Source: REEB426 sp964551975
GTDB lineage: Bacteria > Actinomycetota > Actinomycetes > S36-B12
Length of the DNA: 7,714 bases
Direction of reading: 5' to 3'
Assembly (NCBI GenBank): GCA_964551975.1
Contig: CAZKFI010000091.1
Coordinates: 1 to 7,714 of the forward strand
The first letter of the stretch is position 1. Every line of letters begins with the position of its first letter. The position numbers and the translations under genes are program-made. The notes under the pieces are model-generated. The model was not told the DNA's origin, did no database searches, and saw only the letters and a list, made by a program, of their open reading frames with translations. This document shows, one piece after another, positions 1-5,038 of this stretch.

Positions 1-1
1 G

Positions 2-178
2 GCCGCGAAGAAGACAGCAAAGAAGGCAGCTAAGAAGGCTCCGGCCAAGAAGGCAGCCAAGCGGCCAGCAAAGAAGGCAGCCAAGAAGGCTCCGGCCAAG
101 AAGGAGCCTGCCCCGGCACCCGCTCCTGCACCATCCTCGAGCTCCTCGCTGGGCTTGGGTTCGTTCTTCGGGCGCTAG
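2..178 (+). CDS. C-terminal tail of a Lys/Ala-rich, probably nucleic-acid-binding protein (5' partial)
   Basis: Only the last 58 codons are present, reading in frame from base 2 to a TAG at 176-178. The first 35 or so residues are built from AAKK, APAKK and AAKR units. A Pro/Ala and Ser linker follows, then a short hydrophobic end, LGLGSFFGR. Lys/Ala repeats like these form the disordered DNA- or RNA-binding tails of actinobacterial HU (HupB), topoisomerase I, some phasin-like proteins and heparin-binding haemagglutinin. The folded domain lies outside the window, so the family cannot be decided. The GSFFGR end is not the usual Lys/Arg-rich end of HupB. The gene is closed by the strong hairpin immediately downstream. 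The reading frame is certain; the function is only suggested by composition. Confidence 0.75.
   Translation, partial: AAKKTAKKAAKKAPAKKAAKRPAKKAAKKAPAKKEPAPAPAPAPSSSSSLGLGSFFGR
17..108 (+). repeat. 51-bp (17-codon) tandem repeat encoding the Lys/Ala tail
   Basis: The stretch beginning GCAAAGAAGGCAGC at 17 recurs at 68, a period of 51 bases or 17 codons. The first 37 bases of the two copies differ at a single position (GCT versus GCC, a silent change). Such near-identical in-frame repeats expand and contract by slippage and change tail length without breaking the frame. Confidence 0.75.
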
Positions 179-190
179 TCCCGAGTTCAG

Positions 191-228
191 CGCGAAGGCC
201 GCACTGCTTCGGCAGTGCGGCCTTCGCG
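191..228 (+). terminator. Perfect 17-bp hairpin with UUCG tetraloop
   Basis: Bases 191-207 (CGCGAAGGCCGCACTGC) are exactly complementary to 212-228. The loop is TTCG at 208-211, closed by a C-G pair, which is the very stable cUUCGg tetraloop. It starts 13 bases after the TAG of the Lys/Ala-rich gene. No T-run follows, as is common for actinobacterial hairpin terminators. Because the stem is a perfect inverted repeat, it could also stop transcription from the other strand. Confidence 0.85.
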
Positions 229-254
229 CATTCTGCGCAGGGAAGTAGACCCCC

Positions 255-268
255 TACACTCCAATAAC
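255..268 (+). promoter_or_regulatory. -10 box of a leaderless promoter for the methionine aminopeptidase gene
   Basis: TACACT at 255-260 fits the actinobacterial TANNNT -10 element and lies 8 bases before the GTG at 269. Transcription would therefore start at or next to the start codon, giving a leaderless mRNA. There is no Shine-Dalgarno before the GTG. No convincing -35 hexamer is visible about 17 bases upstream. Confidence 0.55.
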
Positions 269-1165
269 GTGACTGGCCGCACCCGTGACCTACGGGAATC
301 GTTGGATAGACCAGGCCTGCGACCCGGCCGAATCAGTCCGCGACGCAGCGTCCCTGAAACGATCATCGCCCCCGAATACGTCGATCGGCCAGCACCAGCC
401 CCCTATGACGGCCCCGAGGTCAAAGATCCGGCCATCATCGAAGCGATGCGAACAGCCGGGCGACTTGCCGCAGACGCCCTTGTCGAGGTCGGCCGCCACG
501 TACTTCCGGGTGTCAGTACCGACGCCTTGGATGCCGTCGGTCACGAGTTCCTGTGCGATCACGGCGCCTACCCATCGACCTTGGGTTACCGCGGATTCCC
601 AAAATCACTGTGTACTTCGGTGAACGAGGTCATCTGTCATGGGATTCCAGACAGCACCGTCCTGGCCGAGGGCGATATCTGCAACGTAGACATCACCGCC
701 TACATCGGCGGAGTCCACGGCGATACCAACGCCACCTTCCTCGTCGGTGAGGTTGCCGAGGATGCCCGCCTGCTCGTCGAGCGCACCCGGGAGGCGCTGG
801 CCCGGGGTATAGCGGCAGTTGCACCTGGGCGGCCAGTCAATGTCATCGGACGAGTGATTGAGAGCTACGCCCGCCGATTCGGCTACGGCGTCGTCCGAGA
901 TTTCACCGGCCATGGGATCGGCACGACTTTCCACAGCGGGCTGGTCATCCCCCACTTCGACGATCCGCGGGCCGACCTGACCATGGAGGTTGGGATGACC
1001 TTCACCATCGAGCCCATGCTGACCCTGGGCACGTACGACTACCGAATCTGGGATGACGGCTGGACAGTCGTCACGGCCGACGGCCGTCTGACCGCGCAAT
1101 TCGAACACACGCTGGTCGTCACGCCCACCGGAGCGGAGATTCTGACCCTGCCGAGCGCTGCCTGA
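269..1165 (+). CDS. map: Methionine aminopeptidase, type 1c (MapB-like)
   Basis: This 298-aa cytosolic metalloprotease removes the initiator methionine from new proteins. The sequence closely follows mycobacterial MapB: a Pro-rich N-terminal extension (APEYVDRPAPAP) typical of type 1c enzymes, then the pita-bread fold. The five metal ligands are all present: D141 (VDITAY), D152 (HGDTN), H215 (GHGIG), E248 (TIEPM) and E279 (QFEHT). The substrate-side histidines H124 (CHGIPDS) and H222 (FHSG) are also there. The frame stays open upstream to an ATG at 215, but that ATG lies inside the terminator stem, so I chose GTG 269, which sits directly behind a TACACT -10 box. The gene appears to be a single transcription unit. 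The family call is very secure; the exact start is likely but unproven. Confidence 0.96.
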   Translation: MTGRTRDLRESLDRPGLRPGRISPRRSVPETIIAPEYVDRPAPAPYDGPEVKDPAIIEAMRTAGRLAADALVEVGRHVLPGVSTDALDAVGHEFLCDHGAYPSTLGYRGFPKSLCTSVNEVICHGIPDSTVLAEGDICNVDITAYIGGVHGDTNATFLVGEVAEDARLLVERTREALARGIAAVAPGRPVNVIGRVIESYARRFGYGVVRDFTGHGIGTTFHSGLVIPHFDDPRADLTMEVGMTFTIEPMLTLGTYDYRIWDDGWTVVTADGRLTAQFEHTLVVTPTGAEILTLPSAA

Positions 1166-1182
1166 CCTTGCAGTACCGATTG

Positions 1183-1202
1183 CGCAGCCGGGCATGCCTG
1201 CG
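1183..1202. promoter_or_regulatory. Possible MarR operator (inverted repeat)
   Basis: CGCAG at 1183-1187 pairs with CTGCG at 1198-1202 around a 10-base centre that contains the 8-bp palindrome GGCATGCC (1191-1198). It lies just upstream of the -10 box of the MarR gene, where an autoregulatory MarR site is expected. The arms are short, so the match could be chance. Confidence 0.3.
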
Positions 1203-1211
1203 TTATCGCCG

Positions 1212-1223
1212 TAGACTGTCGAC
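1212..1223 (+). promoter_or_regulatory. -10 box of a leaderless promoter for the MarR gene
   Basis: TAGACT at 1212-1217 fits TANNNT and stands 6 bases before the ATG at 1224, so the transcript should begin at the A of the start codon. No Shine-Dalgarno is present and no clear -35 is seen. Confidence 0.55.
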
Positions 1224-1703
1224 ATGACGAAGTGGTTGACCGCCACCGAGCAGCAGGCATGGCGATCCTGGATAGCCATGCGCACCCTGCTCGATGACCA
1301 GCTCAACCGAGAACTCCAGGAGCGGCACGGCCTATCTCTGAGTGACTACGAGATCCTCGTACGCCTGTCCGAGGCACCTGACCGGCGCCTTCGGATGAGC
1401 GACCTTGCCGCAGCCACCCTGGCCTCCCGCAGTCGGCTGTCACACCAGATCGATCGACTGGAGACGGCCGGGATCGTGCAGCGCATGACCTGCCCGGAGG
1501 ATCGACGCGGTTCCTTTGCTGCCCTGACCGAGCACGGCTGGCAGACGCTCGTTGCAGCGGCCCCCGACCACGTCGCCGGAGTGCGGCGCCACTTCGTCGA
1601 CGTGCTGGGCACCGACACTTTCACCCAACTCGGTCAGTCCTGCGCCAAAGTGGCTGGACGGCTGTGTCGCGAAAGCGGCACTGATCAGCAGGCAGCTAGC
1701 TAA
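1224..1703 (+). CDS. MarR-family winged-helix transcriptional regulator
   Basis: The 159-aa product has the length and layout of MarR dimers. An N-terminal helix (about 8-35) serves dimerisation. A winged helix-turn-helix follows, containing SDYEILVRLSEAPDRRLRMSD, the recognition-helix region LASRSRLSHQIDRLETAGIVQR (about 67-88), and a wing with the diagnostic CPEDRRGSFAALTEHG segment (about 90-105). C-terminal helices complete the dimer interface. Members repress neighbouring genes until a small aromatic or oxidising ligand releases them; the ligand here is unknown. Its TAA overlaps the ATG of the next gene by one base, so the two are co-transcribed and probably translationally coupled. The inverted repeat at 1183-1202 is a candidate operator. 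Leaderless ATG start at 1224. Confidence 0.93.
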   Translation: MTKWLTATEQQAWRSWIAMRTLLDDQLNRELQERHGLSLSDYEILVRLSEAPDRRLRMSDLAAATLASRSRLSHQIDRLETAGIVQRMTCPEDRRGSFAALTEHGWQTLVAAAPDHVAGVRRHFVDVLGTDTFTQLGQSCAKVAGRLCRESGTDQQAAS

Positions 1704-2086
1704 TGCGCCCGACCTCCCCCGTTATCGCTGCCTGTGCTCTCATGATCGCGGCCTGGAGTCTCACCGGCTGCTCCGAAACCCCGGGTGGCTCGGATTGCGA
1801 TGTGGTCGGGCTCGAACACGAGATCGATCACATCGTGGGTGAAGCCGGGATGGACGTTCAGGGCCTAGACGAGGTGGTCTGCGTCGAGGACTGGGCCCTC
1901 GTCCGCGCAACGGTTGGCGGCCCGGCTCTGCCAACAGCAACCGAGCCCTACCTCTTCGCACGCACTGAAGGAATCTGGGTTCTCAAGGCTCCCGAAACCG
2001 CCTGCGGTTCGATCACCGACGGGACGCGGCCGGCAGATGCTGAGGTTCCCGAAGATCTCTGGGAACAGGTCTGCATCACCGGTTAA
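1703..2086 (+). CDS. Small uncharacterised lipoprotein
   Basis: A 127-aa secreted lipoprotein of no family I recognise. Residues 1-23 form a lipoprotein signal: a short basic start, a hydrophobic run, and the lipobox L20-T-G-C23. After cleavage the mature part of about 105 aa has four further cysteines (C32, C60, C101, C124), an even number that could form two disulfides outside the membrane. The mature part is acidic and contains short beta-like runs (ALVRATVGG, YLFARTEGIWVLKAP). The second of these, ending in W-V-L-K, resembles small extracytoplasmic domains that end each repeat with a tryptophan strand, but this is only an impression. The ATG overlaps the MarR stop by one base and has no good ribosome site, which suggests translational coupling. 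Being in one unit with a MarR regulator, it may be part of an envelope stress or drug response. Confidence 0.8.
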   Translation: MRPTSPVIAACALMIAAWSLTGCSETPGGSDCDVVGLEHEIDHIVGEAGMDVQGLDEVVCVEDWALVRATVGGPALPTATEPYLFARTEGIWVLKAPETACGSITDGTRPADAEVPEDLWEQVCITG

Positions 2087-2088
2087 GC

Positions 2089-2103
2089 CGTATGGGTAAT
2101 ACG
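2089..2103. terminator. Weak hairpin between convergent genes
   Basis: CGTAT (2089-2093) pairs with ATACG (2099-2103) around a 5-base loop. It occupies most of the 19-base space between the converging stop codons at 2086 and 2106. A shared terminator would be expected here, but a 5-bp, AT-containing stem is weak evidence. Confidence 0.25.
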
Positions 2104-2105
2104 TC

Positions 2106-3185
2106 CTACCGATTTGGGGCAGGGTCCTCGTCCTCCGCCGCCTGATCCTCCCGACCCAATCTGGCAATACGTTGGGCATGCGCAGCCAAGCCACCAAGGG
2201 CAACCAGCGCTTCGGTGTCATCGGCAGACCTGATCGCCTGCTGCACCCCGGTGGCACCCTCGGATTGTTGACCACCCGGTTCGACGATGTTGGCGGCTGC
2301 AGCCTCGAATACCGATGCGAGCGGACTCAAACTGCCCGGAGCCACCGGGGCCTGCGGACTCGTTGCGATGTGATTCAAGTCCGCCGCAATGGCCAGGATC
2401 CGTGACGACATCACCTGAGTCGCCGCCAATTGCCGCTCCACCGCGCGTACGTCTTCCTTACCGATCGCCGGCGACCAGGAACGGTGCTGCCGCATGTCCT
2501 CGACGTCCACTGCCACTCGCAGGGTGGCATCGCGTGAGGTGGCCGCGCGGTCGAGCCAGGCTCGAGTCTGCTCGGCCGTTGGTTCACGACGCACACCCTG
2601 AGCGATTTCACCGAGGAGTTCGGCCAGATCCTCCTGAATCGATTCCAGTTGTTCCGCGATGCGCGTGGCGGGCACACCCCGGGTAGTGAAATAGGAGGCC
2701 ACCAGCGCGCAGATGGCGCCAAGGACCACGCCAGCGAAACGCTCGAAGGCTCCCTCCGGACTCATGTGGGCTCCGACCACGAGAATCACCGTGACACTGA
2801 CCGACATGGCCGCATAGGGCGCTGTCGACGGATCAGCGACGCGCAGCAGACGAACGATGCCAAAACTGGCCAAGACCAGGATCGCGATAGTCGCGGGTCC
2901 AGGCCCAATCAGCGAGACCGCGCCGAAGGCAACCAGAGCACCGGTCACCACGCCAATGACCTGGTAGAGGGACTCCTTGGCCGCATGGTGAAAGGTTGGG
3001 CGCGTGGTCACCACCGCGGTAATGGCGGCTGGCACCGGATCGATCCACGGCACCAGCGATCCGATCACCATCGCGACCGTCGCAGCTGCGGCCGTGAGAA
3101 CCGCCAGGCGCAGGTAGCCGGCTCGACTCAGCCAGGTCAAGCCTGAGCGAATACGCCCCTGGGGTGCGCTATCCAGAGATGTCAC
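2106..3185 (-). CDS. FUSC-family (aromatic acid exporter-like) membrane protein
   Basis: The 359-aa product has about five or six hydrophobic helices in its first half (roughly 27-46, 50-60, 75-93, 97-115, 122-138, 148-167). A soluble, charged, helical second half (about 170-359) is rich in Glu, Arg and Ala. The PVPAAITAVVTTRPTFHHA segment after the first helix and the VIGVVTGALVAFGAV helix are typical of the FUSC / aromatic acid exporter family. Characterised members export aromatic carboxylic acids; many actinobacterial members have no known substrate. The start is a GTG at 3185, 12 bases after the stop of the upstream zinc-ribbon gene, with only a weak GGCGA ribosome site, so the pair is likely an operon. 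It converges on the lipoprotein gene. Family call good; transported substrate unknown. Confidence 0.82.
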   Translation of the reverse strand: MTSLDSAPQGRIRSGLTWLSRAGYLRLAVLTAAAATVAMVIGSLVPWIDPVPAAITAVVTTRPTFHHAAKESLYQVIGVVTGALVAFGAVSLIGPGPATIAILVLASFGIVRLLRVADPSTAPYAAMSVSVTVILVVGAHMSPEGAFERFAGVVLGAICALVASYFTTRGVPATRIAEQLESIQEDLAELLGEIAQGVRREPTAEQTRAWLDRAATSRDATLRVAVDVEDMRQHRSWSPAIGKEDVRAVERQLAATQVMSSRILAIAADLNHIATSPQAPVAPGSLSPLASVFEAAAANIVEPGGQQSEGATGVQQAIRSADDTEALVALGGLAAHAQRIARLGREDQAAEDEDPAPNR

Positions 3186-3197
3186 CTGATCACTCGC

Positions 3198-3482
3198 CTA
3201 CAGCACCTGAGACAGCACGAACAACACGAAGACCACGCCAACGGCAATCGAAACGCCAAGGGTCCACCACCACGGCGCAAGGGCGGCGGTGACCGCAATC
3301 GCGACCGCGCCGACAAGCACTCCCAGGACCCACAGCAGGATCTTGGTGCGCAGTGTCAGGCGCTGATCTACGTCCAAGCGGCGGCCACAGGCAGCGCATC
3401 GCGGCTCCAGGTGACCGTCGACCTCGCGCTCCTCATACGACCGCGAGCCACACCAGCAGGGTAAGCGGATATAGCGAGCCAT
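3198..3482 (-). CDS. Small zinc-ribbon protein with two C-terminal membrane helices
   Basis: The 94-aa product begins MARYIRLPCWCGS. It carries four cysteines in a CxC...CxxC pattern (C9, C11, C29, C32), which looks like a compact zinc ribbon facing the cytoplasm. A short basic stretch (LTLRTK) is followed by two hydrophobic segments rich in Val, Ala, Leu and Trp (about 46-66 and 71-91) running to the C-terminus. I know no named family for it. The frame also opens at a GTG three codons earlier (3491), but ATG 3482 sits 7 bases behind a TACGGT -10 box and gives a cleaner start. It lies 12 bases upstream of the FUSC gene on the same strand, suggesting a functional pair. The gene is supported by its composition and operon position; the role is unknown. 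Confidence 0.72.
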   Translation of the reverse strand: MARYIRLPCWCGSRSYEEREVDGHLEPRCAACGRRLDVDQRLTLRTKILLWVLGVLVGAVAIAVTAALAPWWWTLGVSIAVGVVFVLFVLSQVL

Positions 3483-3495
3483 CAACTGCACCGTA
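3483..3495 (-). promoter_or_regulatory. -10 box of a leaderless promoter for the zinc-ribbon/FUSC unit
   Basis: Read on the minus strand, TACGGT (3495 down to 3490) fits TANNNT and is followed by 7 bases and then the ATG at 3482. This spacing matches the other leaderless starts in the window. There is no clear -35 element and no ribosome site next to the ATG. Confidence 0.4.
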
Positions 3496-3508
3496 CTTCA
3501 TCCACCGG

Positions 3509-3530
3509 TTGATGCCATCGAAGCCATCAA
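3509..3530. promoter_or_regulatory. Imperfect 22-bp palindrome between divergent genes
   Basis: TTGATGCCATC (3509-3519) is complementary to GAAGCCATCAA (3520-3530) at 9 of 11 positions. It sits in the 173-base divergent region, just upstream of the -10 box of the zinc-ribbon gene, where a regulator could act on both directions. No regulator family is implied. Confidence 0.3.
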
Positions 3531-3616
3531 TGCCAGCAACAAAGGCCTGCTCACAGGTCATTCCCAGGCTGGCTCAGGCAGGCTCACAGCGAGCCGGGCG
3601 ATCGTCCTCCTACGTG

Positions 3617-3634
3617 TGCCGGCAATTGCCGGCA
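3617..3634. promoter_or_regulatory. Perfect 18-bp palindrome before the DyP peroxidase gene
   Basis: TGCCGGCAATTGCCGGCA is a perfect palindrome centred between 3625 and 3626, and each half contains GCCGGCAA. It ends 4 bases before the Shine-Dalgarno and 22 bases before the ATG, a position suited to an operator or to an mRNA hairpin that masks the ribosome site. It does not resemble the IdeR/DtxR iron box or a Zur box. Confidence 0.5.
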
Positions 3635-3637
3635 ACT

Positions 3638-3646
3638 GGAGGAGGT
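3638..3646 (+). promoter_or_regulatory. Strong Shine-Dalgarno setting the peroxidase start
   Basis: GGAGGAGGT at 3638-3646 lies 9 bases before ATG 3656. It selects this ATG even though the frame is open upstream to 3353. It is the only strong ribosome site I saw before a gene in the window; most other genes look leaderless or coupled. Confidence 0.85.
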
Positions 3647-3655
3647 AGGGACAAC

Positions 3656-4966
3656 ATGAAGATCACGAATGATTCAGAAGCGCACCAGGGGCCCCACGTC
3701 TCCCGGAGAGGCCTACTTACTGCCCTCGGTGTCACCGGCGTGGCTGCTGCCGCAACTGTCGTGGCTGCACCCGCATTCGCTGGCGATCACCGGCATGGTC
3801 CAGGACACGCAAACAAGGGCACTGGGCAACGCGAGAGCCTGCCTCGCCCCTTCTACGGGGCTCATCAGGCAGGTATTGCCGATCCGCCCCAGGCAAACCT
3901 GGCATTCGCATCGTTCAATGTCGCTGCCGAAGGCCGAGGGGCATTGCGTGACCTGCTCCAAGAGTGGGCTGCGGCCGCGGCAGCTATGACCAGTGGCCTC
4001 CCGATCGGAAGGGCTACCTCGGGAGCTGACGAGATCCCCGTTGACACGGGTGAAGCTCTGGACATGCCCGCGGCCGGACTCACGATCACCGTGGGCTTTG
4101 GGCCGAGTCTGTTTCGGGACGCCCGAGGACGGGATCGCTTTGGGATTGCCAACCGGCAGCCAGGAGCGCTCATCACTCTGCCGACATTCGCCGGTGATGC
4201 CCTTGACCCCAAACGCACGGGTGGCGACCTCTGCGTTCAGGCCTGCGCCGATGATCCGCAGGTTGCCGAACACGTCGTGCGGTCGCTGCACAGGCTGGCG
4301 GGTTCGCGGGTGAAACTGCTGTGGACGCAGCAGGGATTCAACCGGAGTGCTTCGCTCTCCAACCTGGGCACGACGCCGAGAAACCTCTTTGGTTTTCGCG
4401 ATGGAACGAACAACATTCCTGCACAGGACGCGCGTCTCCTTGATGAGCATGTCTGGGCGCAGGGCTCCGATGGCGCTGCATGGATGGCCGGTGGCAGCTA
4501 CCTGACGGTGCGTCGGATCCGAATGCTGACCCATACTTGGGACGAGGAGCCCCTCGCGGAGCAGGAGCGGGTATTTGGCCGTAACAAGGGAGATGGGGCA
4601 CCCCTTTCCGGCGGGAATGAGTTCACACAGCCGAACTTCCGCGCGTCTGGCGCCGACGGCAAGCCTCGGATTGACCCCGACTCCCATGTCGCCCTGGCCC
4701 ATCCGGCCAATAACGGCGGTATCAGGATTCTGCGCCGGGCCTTCAACTACGCAGATCCACTGGATTCGGCCGGACTTCCCGACGTCGGCCTGTTTTTCAT
4801 GGCATACCAACGCGACATCGGCCGCCAGTTTGTGCCACTGCAGCGCCGGCTCAGCGCTTCTGACCTGATGAATGAATACGTGCAGCACACCGCCAGCGCC
4901 TCCTTTGCTGTGCCACCGGGCCTGCGGGGTCAGGGTGACTATTGGGGCAGCGCGATGCTGGCTTAG
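3656..4966 (+). CDS. efeB: Tat-secreted DyP-type haem peroxidase (EfeB family)
   Basis: This 436-aa haem peroxidase begins with a twin-arginine signal, S16-R-R-G-L-L, then a hydrophobic run ending AFA at 42, so it is exported folded with its haem. Key DyP residues are visible: the GFRDG motif at 246-250 with catalytic D249, the proximal haem histidine H344 in DSHVALAHP, and the distal arginine R360 in ILRR. The conserved C-terminal block FFMAYQRDIGRQFVPLQRRL is also present. The mature N-terminus is His-rich (HRHGPGH). In E. coli EfeB works with EfeU and EfeO in ferrous iron uptake, but neither partner is next to it here. Its role may instead be general peroxidase activity at the cell surface. 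The start is fixed by the Shine-Dalgarno and the signal peptide. Family call is secure; the iron-uptake role is uncertain. Confidence 0.94.
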   Translation: MKITNDSEAHQGPHVSRRGLLTALGVTGVAAAATVVAAPAFAGDHRHGPGHANKGTGQRESLPRPFYGAHQAGIADPPQANLAFASFNVAAEGRGALRDLLQEWAAAAAAMTSGLPIGRATSGADEIPVDTGEALDMPAAGLTITVGFGPSLFRDARGRDRFGIANRQPGALITLPTFAGDALDPKRTGGDLCVQACADDPQVAEHVVRSLHRLAGSRVKLLWTQQGFNRSASLSNLGTTPRNLFGFRDGTNNIPAQDARLLDEHVWAQGSDGAAWMAGGSYLTVRRIRMLTHTWDEEPLAEQERVFGRNKGDGAPLSGGNEFTQPNFRASGADGKPRIDPDSHVALAHPANNGGIRILRRAFNYADPLDSAGLPDVGLFFMAYQRDIGRQFVPLQRRLSASDLMNEYVQHTASASFAVPPGLRGQGDYWGSAMLA

Positions 4967-5003
4967 GGGCCATCGGGGGCATGCGGCGGTCGGTCAAGTG
5001 ATA

Positions 5004-5038
5004 TTGACAACCATATTCATTAAGACTACCGTCTCAGC
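5004..5038 (+). promoter_or_regulatory. Promoter of the zinc-uptake operon, leaderless
   Basis: A consensus -35 (TTGACA, 5004-5009) and a TANNNT -10 (TACCGT, 5027-5032) are separated by 17 bases. Six bases then lead to ATG 5039, so transcription should start at the A of the ATG. This is the best-formed promoter in the window. Confidence 0.7.
5005..5019. promoter_or_regulatory. Candidate Zur box over the -35 region
   Basis: TGACAACCATATTCA matches the actinobacterial Zur consensus TGAAAATCATTTTCA (from memory) at 12 of 15 positions, including both outer TGA/TCA ends. It overlaps the -35 hexamer and the spacer, so bound Zur would block RNA polymerase when zinc is plentiful. The gene behind it encodes a zinc-binding lipoprotein, which supports the call. 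Confidence 0.55.

Noticed and set aside
17..108. CRISPR-like or other non-coding direct repeats
   Set aside because: The repeat is in frame, with a silent difference, and encodes the Lys/Ala tail; there are no spacers.
215..268. Upstream extension of the aminopeptidase to ATG 215
   Set aside because: The ATG lies inside the terminator stem, and a -10 box would fall within the coding region; GTG 269 behind that box is the better start.
605..1306. 233-codon open frame on the minus strand
   Set aside because: It is antisense to the aminopeptidase and the start of the MarR gene, with no recognisable motif.
2045..2066. GTTCCC...GGGAAC inverted repeat as a terminator
   Set aside because: It lies inside the lipoprotein coding region before the stop and has a 10-base loop with no T-run, so it is more likely chance.
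2649..3146. 165-codon plus-strand frame rich in His, Arg and Asp
   Set aside because: It is the reverse-strand shadow of the FUSC gene; its odd composition comes from reading transmembrane codons backwards.
3353..3655. Open frame upstream of the peroxidase start
   Set aside because: It overlaps the opposite-strand zinc-ribbon gene, has no family features, and the Shine-Dalgarno and Tat signal both point to ATG 3656.
3600..3655. IdeR/DtxR iron box upstream of the peroxidase
   Set aside because: I looked for the TTAGGTTAGGCTAACCTAA-type pattern and found no acceptable match; the palindrome there is GC-rich and different.
3713..4888. 391-codon open frame on the minus strand
   Set aside because: It is antisense to the peroxidase and has no recognisable domain; long antisense frames are common in GC-rich genes.
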